Notes: generated by a model not told the origin, from the letters alone. Positions 1 through 6,395 are shown, counted from the stretch's first letter. The stretch is DNA of 7,580 nucleotides from Gammaproteobacteria bacterium (GCA_011371465.1 DRQL01000123.1:1-7580); one strand, 5' to 3'. A program made the numbers and translations.

Positions 1-584
1 AGCACCTGGAAGCAGTCGCTGCTCTTGTCTGGCATTTCCCCCGGTTCACCGCTCTCGTACGCCAGCGGGAATTTGATCAACGCAGGCCCTTTCGGGTTGA
101 AAGAAAGGGTCTTTCTGACGCTGGACAACAATCGCGTCATGACATCGACGGCGCAATCGGAAGTGCAGAGAATACCGTCATAGGCCCTTGTCCCGGCGCA
201 CAGGAAGCGGTAGATCGCGCCAACCTCATCCTGGTAACTCAAGGTATGGGTAAAGCCGAACACCGGACATGCCAGGTGGTTCAGGTTTCTGAAATGGACC
301 AGTTGCGCATATTTTTTGCCGAATGAGGAACAGAAGATGGCCGTAATATCTCCATGTTCGAAGGCATTCAGCAGTTCCTCCACGGACGCAACGGTCACCA
401 GTTTGCTGATTACGGTCCCGGGTAATCCAGGTGGTGCCCAGATATCCGGGGAGCCAATCGTTACCACTTTTTTAACCTGATCGCACATAAACAGCGCACG
501 AACCAGGCTGCGATTGGCAATTGGGCGACCCAGGTGCTCCGGAGCATCGAGCGAGAAAGTGTCACCCAGAAATATGGTACACAT
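1..584 (-). CDS. Putative group-1 (GT4-like) glycosyltransferase, N-terminal part, cut by the window edge
   Basis: Reading the complementary strand from an ATG at 584 gives 194 uninterrupted codons to the left edge, so the C-terminal part is missing. An in-frame TAA lies about 36 bases upstream and no better ATG exists, which fixes the start; no good Shine-Dalgarno is visible. The protein begins MCTIFLGDTFSLDAPEHLG. Residues 108-145 contain VFGFTHTLSYQDE and then GTRAYDGILCTSDCA, followed by LIKFPLAYESGE near 169-180. That order resembles group-1 glycosyltransferases: a conserved His/Ser stretch, a 'D.ILCTS' strand at the end of the N-terminal Rossmann domain, then a 'xIPLGxD' linker. The linker is degenerate here (FPLAYE). 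The donor-binding E-x7-E motif would lie outside the window. It is divergently arranged with the oxygenase gene at 835, suggesting shared control and perhaps a joint modification pathway. The family call is inferred from motif resemblance only. Confidence 0.5.
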   Translation of the reverse strand, partial: MCTIFLGDTFSLDAPEHLGRPIANRSLVRALFMCDQVKKVVTIGSPDIWAPPGLPGTVISKLVTVASVEELLNAFEHGDITAIFCSSFGKKYAQLVHFRNLNHLACPVFGFTHTLSYQDEVGAIYRFLCAGTRAYDGILCTSDCAVDVMTRLLSSVRKTLSFNPKGPALIKFPLAYESGEPGEMPDKSSDCFQV

Positions 585-834
585 GGCGGTCAGGCTTCTG
601 TTTTTTGGGAAAAGATAATTTTATCAGAATATTCAGGCTGCATTTCTGTTTGTGCGCAGCTTGAATGCTGACAGGGTAACGTGTGCTCGCGTATACGTAT
701 ATAGTAGCCCGCTGTCGACATTTGCAGGTACTCCAGATACATGCAGTATTTGCAAAAAATGATTTCGTTCGCCCGAACTGTACAGTGAGGGGGAGAGGAT
801 ATTTGCGTCTGAATCAGATAAACTTCAACCTCTT
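585..834. promoter_or_regulatory. Divergent intergenic region with palindrome and weak promoter candidates
   Basis: This 250-base spacer separates two divergent genes and looks more AT-rich than its flanks. It contains the 10-bp perfect palindrome TATACGTATA at 692-701. A -10-like TATAGT (700-705) overlaps the palindrome's right end, but I find no good -35 at 16-18 bases. A second + strand candidate is TCGACA (715-720) with TACATG (738-743), 17-base spacing and a poor -10. TTTGCA occurs at 721-726 and again at 749-754, the second inside the palindrome TTTGCAAA (749-756). On the minus strand only weak AT-rich -10-like sequences are visible. An operator for a regulator shared by both genes is possible but unproven. 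Confidence 0.3.
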
Positions 835-838
835 ATGA
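803..838 (+). CDS. Possible 11-codon leader ORF overlapping the oxygenase start (ATGA)
   Basis: A purine-rich Shine-Dalgarno-like tract, GAGGGGGAGAGGA (787-799), lies about 35 bases before the ATG at 835, too far to serve it directly. It is well placed for TTG at 803: GGAG at 792-795 leaves 7 bases. From that TTG the frame reads MRLNQINFNLL (TTG taken as Met) and stops at TGA 836-838, overlapping ATG 835-837 as ATGA. That geometry is typical of translational coupling, with terminating ribosomes reinitiating on the downstream gene, which has no SD of its own. The peptide shows no recognisable family or attenuator-like residue run. The arrangement could be chance; ribosome profiling or cross-species conservation would settle it. 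Confidence 0.4.
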   Translation: MRLNQINFNLL

Positions 839-1917
839 AGCTGAAGCACGAGTTCTACAAGCTGCCACTGCGCTTTGATGTTGAACGCCTCAGGAAGGAG
901 CTGGCCGCGTTCCCGGAGTCGGACTGGCAGACGCATCCAAGCGATTACAAGGGGAACCTGGCCATACCGCTGGTTTCTGTAAATGGCGGGATCAACGATG
1001 ATTTTGCCGGGCCGATGCAGCCGACCCCGCAGCTGAAACGCTCTCCGTATATGCAGCAGGTTATTGCCGCCTTTAAATCGGTTTGCAGTCGTTCCAGGTT
1101 GATGCGTCTGGAAGGCCGGCACGACGTCCCGCTGCACAGTGATATCAACTATCACTGGTGGTCAAGGGTACGTATCCATGTGCCCATCGTCACCACGCCG
1201 GATGTTATCTTTCATTGCGGAGACCAGCAGGTGCATATGGCGGAGGGTGAGGCGTGGATTTTCGATTCGTGGAAAATGCACCGCGTGGTCAATCCTTCCG
1301 GCAAGACCAGGGTGCACCTGGTGATCGATACGTCCGGCTCCCCGGAATTCTGGGAACTGGTTGAATCCGCGGAGATATTTTCGTCATCTTCCCCGCCAGG
1401 CCCGGACGTGACGCCTGTGCAGGTCCCTTTCCAGGCGTCAGCGAAAGTAAAAATCCGGACCGAGCGTTTTAATGTTCCCGCGGTGATGTCCGCGGGTGAG
1501 GTGGATGCACTGGTGGAGGGGTTGGTGCAGGACGTCTGTTCCGTAGCGCAAAATGATCGTGAACAGCTCGAACGGTATCTTGCCGTCCTGAATACGTTCC
1601 GGTTTGCCTGGCGGTCCATCTGGTCGGTCCACGGAGCGGAGAAAACCGGGTGGCTCGATTATGAACTGCTGATCAATAAAACCAGGGAAAAGGTGCTGTC
1701 GATCGATGCCGGCCTGCTGTTGTCCAACAGTTCCAGCGCGCCGCAGGTGATGTGCGCGCGTATCCTGGTGTCTGCACTGACCCCCGGGCTGGCCGAAGGG
1801 CGCGTGGTTACGGCCCCCGGAAAGCCGGATGGCGACACCCCGGAAAAAACAGGCCGCAACAGCCCGTGTCCGTGCGGGTCGGGCAAGAAATACAAGCGTT
1901 GCCATGGTGCGCGCTAG
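835..1917 (+). CDS. Aspartyl/asparaginyl beta-hydroxylase-type 2OG-Fe(II) oxygenase with C-terminal SEC-C motif
   Basis: The 360-residue product is predicted to use 2-oxoglutarate, O2 and Fe(II) to hydroxylate a substrate I cannot identify. Residues about 5-178 match the AspH/LpxO-type fold (PF05118 style). Iron ligands are H101-x-D103 (in PLHSDINYHWW) and a distal H149 (KMHRVVN), with R159 (KTRVHLVID) placed to bind 2-oxoglutarate. Typical framing motifs are present: GGINDDF, SRLMRLEG, RIHVPIVT and GEAWIFDSW. Residues about 180-205 are a Ser/Pro-rich linker. Residues 206-318 form a mostly helical-looking region I do not recognise. Residues 342-358 are a SEC-C zinc motif with C345, C347, C356 and H357. 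ATG 835 is the only conventional start in this frame after the TGA at 760-762, and it agrees with where the family homology begins. It lacks its own SD, so translation may depend on the leader ORF. Substrate and partners are unknown. Confidence 0.85.
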   Translation: MKLKHEFYKLPLRFDVERLRKELAAFPESDWQTHPSDYKGNLAIPLVSVNGGINDDFAGPMQPTPQLKRSPYMQQVIAAFKSVCSRSRLMRLEGRHDVPLHSDINYHWWSRVRIHVPIVTTPDVIFHCGDQQVHMAEGEAWIFDSWKMHRVVNPSGKTRVHLVIDTSGSPEFWELVESAEIFSSSSPPGPDVTPVQVPFQASAKVKIRTERFNVPAVMSAGEVDALVEGLVQDVCSVAQNDREQLERYLAVLNTFRFAWRSIWSVHGAEKTGWLDYELLINKTREKVLSIDAGLLLSNSSSAPQVMCARILVSALTPGLAEGRVVTAPGKPDGDTPEKTGRNSPCPCGSGKKYKRCHGAR

Positions 1918-1928
1918 CCCGCGCCGCC

Positions 1929-1958
1929 TGGACAGCCTGAGAACGGGCTTGTTATGAT
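1929..1958 (+). promoter_or_regulatory. Candidate sigma70 promoter for aroQ
   Basis: TGGACA (1929-1934, five of six to TTGACA) and TATGAT (1953-1958, five of six to TATAAT) are separated by 18 bases. A start near 1965 would give a leader of about 24 bases before the aroQ ATG. This implies aroQ is transcribed independently of the oxygenase gene upstream, which lies only 71 bases away with no clear terminator between them. The call rests on consensus matching by eye. Confidence 0.5.
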
Positions 1959-1988
1959 CCGGGGCGCAACCGGCGGATTATACGTGCA

Positions 1989-2438
1989 ATGTCCAAATTC
2001 CTGATTCTGAATGGCCCCAACCTGAACCTCCTTGGTAGCCGGGAGCCGGGCCATTACGGGGTTGCCAGCCTGGACGATGTGAATAAAAAGCTTGGCGAGG
2101 CGGCGCAGGCGGCCGGAGTGAAGTTACTCACTTTCCAGTCCAATTCTGAATCCGAACTTATCGATAACATTCATGCCGCGCCTCACGAGGATATCGATTT
2201 CATTATCTTCAACCCGGCTGCGTTTACCCATACCAGCGTGGCCCTGCGAGACGCCCTGCTGGCAGTGGAGATTCCCTTCATCGAAGTGCATCTTTCCAAT
2301 GTCCACGCGCGCGAAGAGTTTCGCAGCCATTCCTATTTTTCGGACATCGCGGTAGGTGTGATCAGTGGTCTGGGTCCGGTCGGTTATGAACTTGCTTTCC
2401 AGGCTGCGCTGTCCTACCTGGAAAAAGGGGCGGGGTAG
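1989..2438 (+). CDS. aroQ: 3-dehydroquinate dehydratase, type II
   Basis: This catalyses the third step of the shikimate pathway, dehydrating 3-dehydroquinate to 3-dehydroshikimate, in the cytoplasm as a dodecamer in known family members. The 149-residue length is normal. The N-terminus FLILNGPNLNLLGSREP is diagnostic. Y23 (in GHYG) is the catalytic tyrosine and R18 lies on the active-site lid loop. The substrate-binding N75-P76 stretch, T80-H81-T82-S83 and the catalytic H101 in EVHLSN are all present, as is R112 near the C-terminal helix. One oddity is NPAAF at 75-79, where NPGA(Y/F) is usual. The start at ATG 1989 fits the family N-terminus; only a weak GGCGGAT precedes it as SD. It opens the aroQ-accB-accC cluster found in many Gammaproteobacteria. 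Confidence 0.97.
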   Translation: MSKFLILNGPNLNLLGSREPGHYGVASLDDVNKKLGEAAQAAGVKLLTFQSNSESELIDNIHAAPHEDIDFIIFNPAAFTHTSVALRDALLAVEIPFIEVHLSNVHAREEFRSHSYFSDIAVGVISGLGPVGYELAFQAALSYLEKGAG

Positions 2439-2516
2439 CGGCGCATCGAGGCCCTCGCGGCCTGTTTGTTCGGCGAAATTCGGCGCAGATCCCTACCAAT
2501 TCCGCGCAACTCGAGC

Positions 2517-2547
2517 TATACTCGCGACCGTTCACTTGCCTGCAGGA
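2517..2547 (+). promoter_or_regulatory. Candidate -10 element and Shine-Dalgarno before accB
   Basis: TATACT at 2517-2522 is a good -10. The best -35 at 17-base spacing, TACCAA (2494-2499), is poor, so activator help or weak promoter strength is implied. AGGA at 2544-2547 leaves five bases to ATG 2553 and decides the accB start. Transcripts would have a leader of roughly 24 bases. This lies in the 114-base aroQ-accB gap and could give accBC its own promoter in addition to read-through from aroQ. Confidence 0.45.
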
Positions 2548-2552
2548 CGACG

Positions 2553-3005
2553 ATGGATATTCGCAAGGTCAAAAAACTGATTGAGTTGCTGGAAGAATCC
2601 GGTGTGGCTGAAATCGAGATTCACGAGGGCGAGGAGTCGGTTCGCATCAGCCGTTACGCCGCCAACGCGCCCGTTGCTGCACCGGCCCCGGCCGTCGCAC
2701 CGGTGGCGGCTCCCGCAGCATCAGCACCGCCACCCGAGACCAGCGAACCGGCCGCGCCGGAGATCCCTTCCGGTCATACCGTGGAATCTCCCATGGTTGG
2801 CACCTTCTACCGCGCACCTTCACCCGGCGCCAGTGCTTTTGTGGAAGTCGGCCAGCGTGTCAACGAAGGCGACACCCTCTGTATTATCGAAGCCATGAAA
2901 ATGCTCAACCAGATTGAAGCCGACCGGGCCGGCGTGGTGAAGGCCATCCTGGTGGAAAATGCCGAGCCGGTTGAATACGGCCAGGCGCTGTTTGTCATTG
3001 AGTAA
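2553..3005 (+). CDS. accB: Biotin carboxyl carrier protein of acetyl-CoA carboxylase
   Basis: AccB carries biotin between the biotin carboxylase AccC and the carboxyltransferase AccAD, committing acetyl-CoA to fatty acid synthesis. The 150-residue protein has an N-terminal segment MDIRKVKKLIELLEESGV, a Pro/Ala-rich flexible linker (about 38-72) and a biotinyl-lipoyl domain (77-150). Biotin attaches at K116 in EAMKM. The 'thumb' characteristic of bacterial AccB is present as TFYRAPSPG (84-92). An open frame extends upstream to a TTG at 2466, but the extra residues do not resemble the family, while ATG 2553 has an AGGA SD and matches the standard N-terminus. accC follows after 38 bases, so the two are probably co-transcribed. 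BirA would be the biotinylating partner; it is not in the window. Confidence 0.97.
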   Translation: MDIRKVKKLIELLEESGVAEIEIHEGEESVRISRYAANAPVAAPAPAVAPVAAPAASAPPPETSEPAAPEIPSGHTVESPMVGTFYRAPSPGASAFVEVGQRVNEGDTLCIIEAMKMLNQIEADRAGVVKAILVENAEPVEYGQALFVIE

Positions 3006-3043
3006 TCTTCCGTATGTTCCGTGCCTTGCGTGGCTCCTGATTT

Positions 3044-4384
3044 ATGCTAGATAAAGTCGTCATCGCCAACCGCGGCGAAATTGCATTACGCATCCTGCGG
3101 GCGTGTCGGGAGCTGGGCATCAAGACGGTGGCCGTGCATTCCGAGGCCGACCGCAGCCTCAAGCACGTCCTGCTGGCCGACGAATCGGTCTGTATCGGGC
3201 CTGCGTCCTCGGCGGAGAGCTATCTCAATATCCCCGTACTGATTGCCGCGGCCGAGGTAACCGACGCGGTGGCGATTCATCCGGGGTACGGTTTTCTTTC
3301 CGAGAATGCCGATTTTGCCGAGCAGGTTGAAAAAAGCGGTTATATTTTCATCGGGCCGCGCGCCGATACCATACGCACCATGGGCGACAAGGTGGCCGCC
3401 ATTCGTGCCATGAAAGAGGCGGGTGTGCCCTGCGTACCCGGTAGCGATGGTCCGCTGGGTGACGATGACGAGACCAACATCAAGCTGGCACGTGGTATCG
3501 GTTACCCGATCATCATCAAGGCGGCCGCGGGTGGCGGCGGTCGCGGTATGCGTACCGTGCACGCGGAAGCCAATCTGCTCAGCGCCATTACCCTGACGCG
3601 CACCGAGGCGCAGACCGCGTTTGGGGATGGCACGGTGTACATGGAGAAGTTCCTGGAGACGCCGCGCCACGTGGAGTTCCAGGTGCTGGCGGACGGTGAG
3701 GGTGCGGCGATTCACCTGGGGGAGCGCGACTGTTCCATGCAGCGCCGGCACCAGAAGGTCGTTGAAGAGGCGCCTGCGCCGGGCATTACCATGGAGCAGC
3801 GCATGATGATGGGTGAACGCTGCGCTGAAGCCTGCCGCCGTATCAATTACCGCGGTGCCGGTACCTTCGAGTTCCTGTTCCAGGACGGTGAGTTCTATTT
3901 CATCGAAATGAATACCCGCGTACAGGTGGAACATCCCGTCACCGAGCTGATTACGGGTGTGGATATTGTCAAGGAGCAGCTGCGCATTGCCGCAGGCGAG
4001 GGGCTGACCTACAGCCAGGATGATATCAGCTGGACCGGGCACGCGGTGGAATGCCGTATCAATGCCGAAGACCCGAAGACCTTCCTGCCTTCGCCGGGTA
4101 CCATCACCCAGTACCATGCTCCCGGCGGACCCGGTATCCGGGTCGATACGCATATCTACAACGGCTACCGGGTGCCGCCCTACTATGACTCCATGATCGC
4201 CAAGCTGATTGCCCACGGTGATGACCGGGCGGCGGCCATGGCGCGCATGCGCGGTGCCCTGTCCGAGATCGTGATCGACGGCATCCGGACCAATATCGCC
4301 CTGCACCAGGATATCTGCAGCGATGCGGCGTTCCTGGCCGGCGGGACGGATATCCACTACCTGGAGAAAAAACTCAACCTGTAG
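3044..4384 (+). CDS. accC: Biotin carboxylase subunit of acetyl-CoA carboxylase
   Basis: AccC carboxylates AccB-bound biotin using ATP and bicarbonate. The 446-residue length is normal and numbering matches E. coli AccC: K116 and K159 (ATP binding), the glycine-rich loop GGGGRGM at 163-169, H209, K238 in HQKVVEE, metal ligands E276 and E288 with N290, R292 and E296 in EMNTRVQVEHP, and R338. The ATP-grasp fold is therefore complete and should be active. The start ATG 3044 matches the family N-terminus LDKVVIANRGEIALRI. No convincing SD precedes it, so coupling to accB translation is plausible. The protein ends KKLNL, a few residues shorter than E. coli AccC. Its TAG stop lies inside the left arm of a 13-bp inverted repeat, suggesting the repeat shaped the 3' end. 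Confidence 0.98.
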   Translation: MLDKVVIANRGEIALRILRACRELGIKTVAVHSEADRSLKHVLLADESVCIGPASSAESYLNIPVLIAAAEVTDAVAIHPGYGFLSENADFAEQVEKSGYIFIGPRADTIRTMGDKVAAIRAMKEAGVPCVPGSDGPLGDDDETNIKLARGIGYPIIIKAAAGGGGRGMRTVHAEANLLSAITLTRTEAQTAFGDGTVYMEKFLETPRHVEFQVLADGEGAAIHLGERDCSMQRRHQKVVEEAPAPGITMEQRMMMGERCAEACRRINYRGAGTFEFLFQDGEFYFIEMNTRVQVEHPVTELITGVDIVKEQLRIAAGEGLTYSQDDISWTGHAVECRINAEDPKTFLPSPGTITQYHAPGGPGIRVDTHIYNGYRVPPYYDSMIAKLIAHGDDRAAAMARMRGALSEIVIDGIRTNIALHQDICSDAAFLAGGTDIHYLEKKLNL

Positions 4385-4414
4385 GTCGGGTTACGCTGCG
4401 CTAACCCGACCTAC
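4381..4414. repeat. REP-like palindrome overlapping the accC stop codon
   Basis: The arms GTAGGTCGGGTTA (4381-4393) and TAACCCGACCTAC (4402-4414) are perfect inverted copies around the 8-base loop CGCTGCGC. The accC stop TAG (4382-4384) lies within the left arm. From memory, palindromes of the form GTCGGGTTA...TAACCCGAC are common intergenic repeats in proteobacterial genomes, so this is probably a mobile REP/MITE-type element. In RNA it would form a strong stem at the end of the accBC message, with no U-tract for intrinsic termination. Stabilising the 3' end or damping read-through into prmA is possible. Confidence 0.75.
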
Positions 4415-4429
4415 ATTCAGGTGTGTGTG

Positions 4430-4476
4430 TTGAAGATCACAGGGGGCTCGCGAAGCGAGCCAACCGGTGATTTCAA
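4430..4476. repeat. Imperfect cruciform with GCGAAGC core between accC and prmA
   Basis: The inner arms GGCTCGC (4445-4451) and GCGAGCC (4455-4461) close on a GAA triloop, giving the GCGAAGC core known as an exceptionally stable DNA mini-hairpin. The outer arms TTGAA-G-ATCAC (4430-4440) and GTGATTTCAA (4467-4476) pair with one bulged G at 4435. An internal loop holds GG/CC matches (4442-4443 with 4464-4465). A (GT)5 run at 4421-4430 touches the left end. It lies 15 bases after the previous palindrome, so the accC-prmA gap is almost wholly hairpin-forming. No T-run follows, so this is not a standard terminator. Confidence 0.65.
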
Positions 4477-4521
4477 TCGGGCTTCTCCGGTATGACGAAT
4501 GAAACAGGTGGCTCTTTACGC

Positions 4522-5403
4522 ATGCCCTGGCAACAACTCTCACTGGAAGCCGGCGACCTCGACCCGGAAGTCCTGTCGGCATTTTTCGAACAACAGGGCG
4601 CGCTCTCGGTAACGTTCATGGATGCCGCTGAACAACCCCTGTTTGAACCTGATCCGGGCACTACGCCGCTGTGGTCGGCCACACGCGTGACGGCTCTGTT
4701 TGATGCCGATGCTGATATTTCTGATCTGAAACACCGGTTTGCAGAAGAATACGGTGCACAGGCGCTGGCGCGTATGCACGAGGAGATGTTGGCTGACCAG
4801 GACTGGGAACGGCTCTGGTTGCAGCGTTTCCATCCCATGCGATTCGGTGAGCGGCTGTGGATCTGTCCCGACGGGCAGCGTCCGCCGGATGTGACCGGCG
4901 CGGTTCTGATCGACCTGGATCCCGGCCTGGCCTTCGGCACCGGGACGCATGCCACCACGGCCCTGTGCCTGGAGTGGCTGGACCGGCATCCGCCGCTGCA
5001 ACAAAGCGTGCTGGACTACGGTTGTGGTTCGGGCATCCTGGCGATTGCCGCCCTCAAGCTGGGCGCCGCGGAGGTCCTGGGTGTTGATATCGACCACCAG
5101 GCCTTGCAGGCCAGCCGTGACAACGCGTTACGCAACCAGGTGGGTGCCGGTTTACGGACCGGCTTTCCCGGCGAACTCCCGGACCAGGCATTCGACCTGC
5201 TGCTGGCGAATATCCTCGCCAATCCGCTGATCGAGCTGGCGCCGGACCTGGCCGAACGGGTCCGACCGGGTGGTCGGCTGGTGCTGTCCGGCATCCTGCC
5301 GGAGCAGGCGGAGGCCGTGAGTGCGGCGTACGCGCCCTGGTTTACCCTGTCCGGGCCGGCGGAGCGCGATGGTTGGGTGTGTTTGCAAGGAAGGCGCAAT
5401 TGA
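4522..5403 (+). CDS. prmA: Ribosomal protein L11 methyltransferase
   Basis: PrmA transfers methyl groups from S-adenosylmethionine to ribosomal protein L11. From ATG 4522 the protein has 293 residues, the same as E. coli PrmA, and opens MPWQQLSLEAG, the family's usual N-terminus. AGGTGG (4506-4511) sits 10 bases upstream. The frame is open to an ATG at 4492, but the ten extra residues are unlike the family and lack an SD. An N-terminal L11-binding domain (about 1-60) precedes a linker and the Rossmann methyltransferase domain. Its signatures are LDPGLAFGTGTHATT (132-146), SAM motif I VLDYGCGSGILAIAA (163-177), acidic GVDIDHQA (187-194), LLANILANPL (227-236) and GGRLVLSGIL (250-259). It leads the prmA-zinc ribbon-dusB group and is separated from accC by the two palindromic repeats. 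Confidence 0.96.
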   Translation: MPWQQLSLEAGDLDPEVLSAFFEQQGALSVTFMDAAEQPLFEPDPGTTPLWSATRVTALFDADADISDLKHRFAEEYGAQALARMHEEMLADQDWERLWLQRFHPMRFGERLWICPDGQRPPDVTGAVLIDLDPGLAFGTGTHATTALCLEWLDRHPPLQQSVLDYGCGSGILAIAALKLGAAEVLGVDIDHQALQASRDNALRNQVGAGLRTGFPGELPDQAFDLLLANILANPLIELAPDLAERVRPGGRLVLSGILPEQAEAVSAAYAPWFTLSGPAERDGWVCLQGRRN

Positions 5404-5445
5404 ACTAGATTCAACCGCTTGTCGTTCCCGGCGTAAAAGGAATTC

Positions 5446-6381
5446 ATGTACGTAGCCTGTCCCTCCTGCAAGGCGCTCTACAAGATCGAGCTGGTTCACC
5501 TGCGCGCCGCCGGGGGGCAGTTGCACTGTGGCGCCTGCAAGACCCGCTTCAATGCCAGCGCAGCGGTTTTTGAAGACCCGCAACAGGCACTGGCTTATGA
5601 ATATCCACCGCAGGTCGAGGAAGCGGAGGCACAGGCGATCGACGAACTCGTACACCGCGCGCTTGACCAGGTTCCGGGGCCGCAGGAAGAAGAGCCTGGA
5701 AGCGTGGCCGGGGAAAAGGATCTCGTTGACGACATCCTGTCGGCGCAAGGCGACGAGCTACACCGGGAGCGCGTCTCCATGCGGGCGGATGTGGATTTCA
5801 ACGCCTGGCCCCCGGTGACAGAATTTCCGGCAATCATGGCAGAGACGCCGTCAGCGGAAGCGGATGAATTTCACCAGGCGTATCTGTTGCAGCACGCCGT
5901 TGAGGGCGGTGGCCGCGCCAGCTGGGGAATGATTGCCGTGGCGCTGTTGCTGATCCTTCTGCTCGTAGCGCAGTATATCTGGGGGGATCGCTACCATTTG
6001 GCGCAGTTCGCGCAATGGCGACCGGCGCTGGAGATCTTTTGCAAGCCACTGGACTGTAACCTGCCCTTGCGGCGCGACCTGGGCCAGATCGAGATCACGG
6101 AGCGGGAAATCGTCCGGCATCCGTACATCGCCGACGCCCTGCTGGTCAACGCCACCTTCGTAAACAATGCCGACTTTACCCAGGCCTATCCGCTGTTCCA
6201 GATTTCCTTCTCCGATGTTTCCGGTGCGCCGGTGGCGGCGCGACGTTTCCTGCCCGCGGAGTACCTGGCCGCCCCCGGCGCAACCGATGAAGGCATGGCG
6301 CCCGGTGAACAGGTGCATGCGGTGCTGGAAATCATCGACCCGGGGGAACGGGCGGTATCCTTTCAGTTCGATTTTTTATAG
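5446..6381 (+). CDS. Zinc-ribbon, single-pass membrane protein with DUF3426 domain
   Basis: The 311-residue protein starts with an MJ0042-type zinc ribbon: C5-x2-C8 and C28-x2-C31 within MYVACPSCKALYKIE and GQLHCGACKTRFNA. Residues about 40-155 are acidic, low in complexity and probably disordered. A single hydrophobic helix spans about 160-179 (WGMIAVALLLILLLVAQYIW). The remainder (about 180-311) matches the DUF3426 pattern, with two Cys in FCKPLDCNLP and a beta-rich end. With no signal peptide, the zinc ribbon is predicted cytoplasmic and DUF3426 periplasmic. Start ATG 5446 has AAGGA four to five bases upstream. It follows prmA by 42 bases. The family's function is not established to my knowledge; position between prmA and dusB is conserved in many Gammaproteobacteria. 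Confidence 0.88.
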   Translation: MYVACPSCKALYKIELVHLRAAGGQLHCGACKTRFNASAAVFEDPQQALAYEYPPQVEEAEAQAIDELVHRALDQVPGPQEEEPGSVAGEKDLVDDILSAQGDELHRERVSMRADVDFNAWPPVTEFPAIMAETPSAEADEFHQAYLLQHAVEGGGRASWGMIAVALLLILLLVAQYIWGDRYHLAQFAQWRPALEIFCKPLDCNLPLRRDLGQIEITEREIVRHPYIADALLVNATFVNNADFTQAYPLFQISFSDVSGAPVAARRFLPAEYLAAPGATDEGMAPGEQVHAVLEIIDPGERAVSFQFDFL

Positions 6382-6395
6382 TCGGGGTTTCGGTC

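Noticed and set aside
2449..2470. Hairpin AGGCC-CTCGC-GGCCT followed by GTTTGTT after aroQ, as a terminator
   Set aside because: The stem is only five base pairs and the T-tract is interrupted; too weak to call.
2466..2552. N-terminal extension of accB from a TTG at 2466
   Set aside because: The 29 extra residues are unlike AccB, and the candidate -10 TATACT lies inside this stretch; ATG 2553 with AGGA fits better.
3014..3040. An 8-codon ATG frame (MFRALRGS) between accB and accC, ending three bases before accC
   Set aside because: It has no SD and no distinctive sequence; a frame this short is expected by chance in a 38-base gap.
3086..4357. A 423-codon open frame on the minus strand opposite accC
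   Set aside because: It lies wholly within a gene with every biotin carboxylase residue intact; its His/Arg/Gly-rich composition is typical of antisense shadows of GC-rich genes, and it resembles no family I know.
4421..4430. (GT)5 run as a phase-variable repeat
   Set aside because: Five units is short, and it lies outside any coding region or promoter spacing I can support.
4492..4521. Earlier prmA start at ATG 4492
   Set aside because: There is no SD, the residues are not family-like, and starting at 4522 gives MPWQQL and exactly 293 residues.
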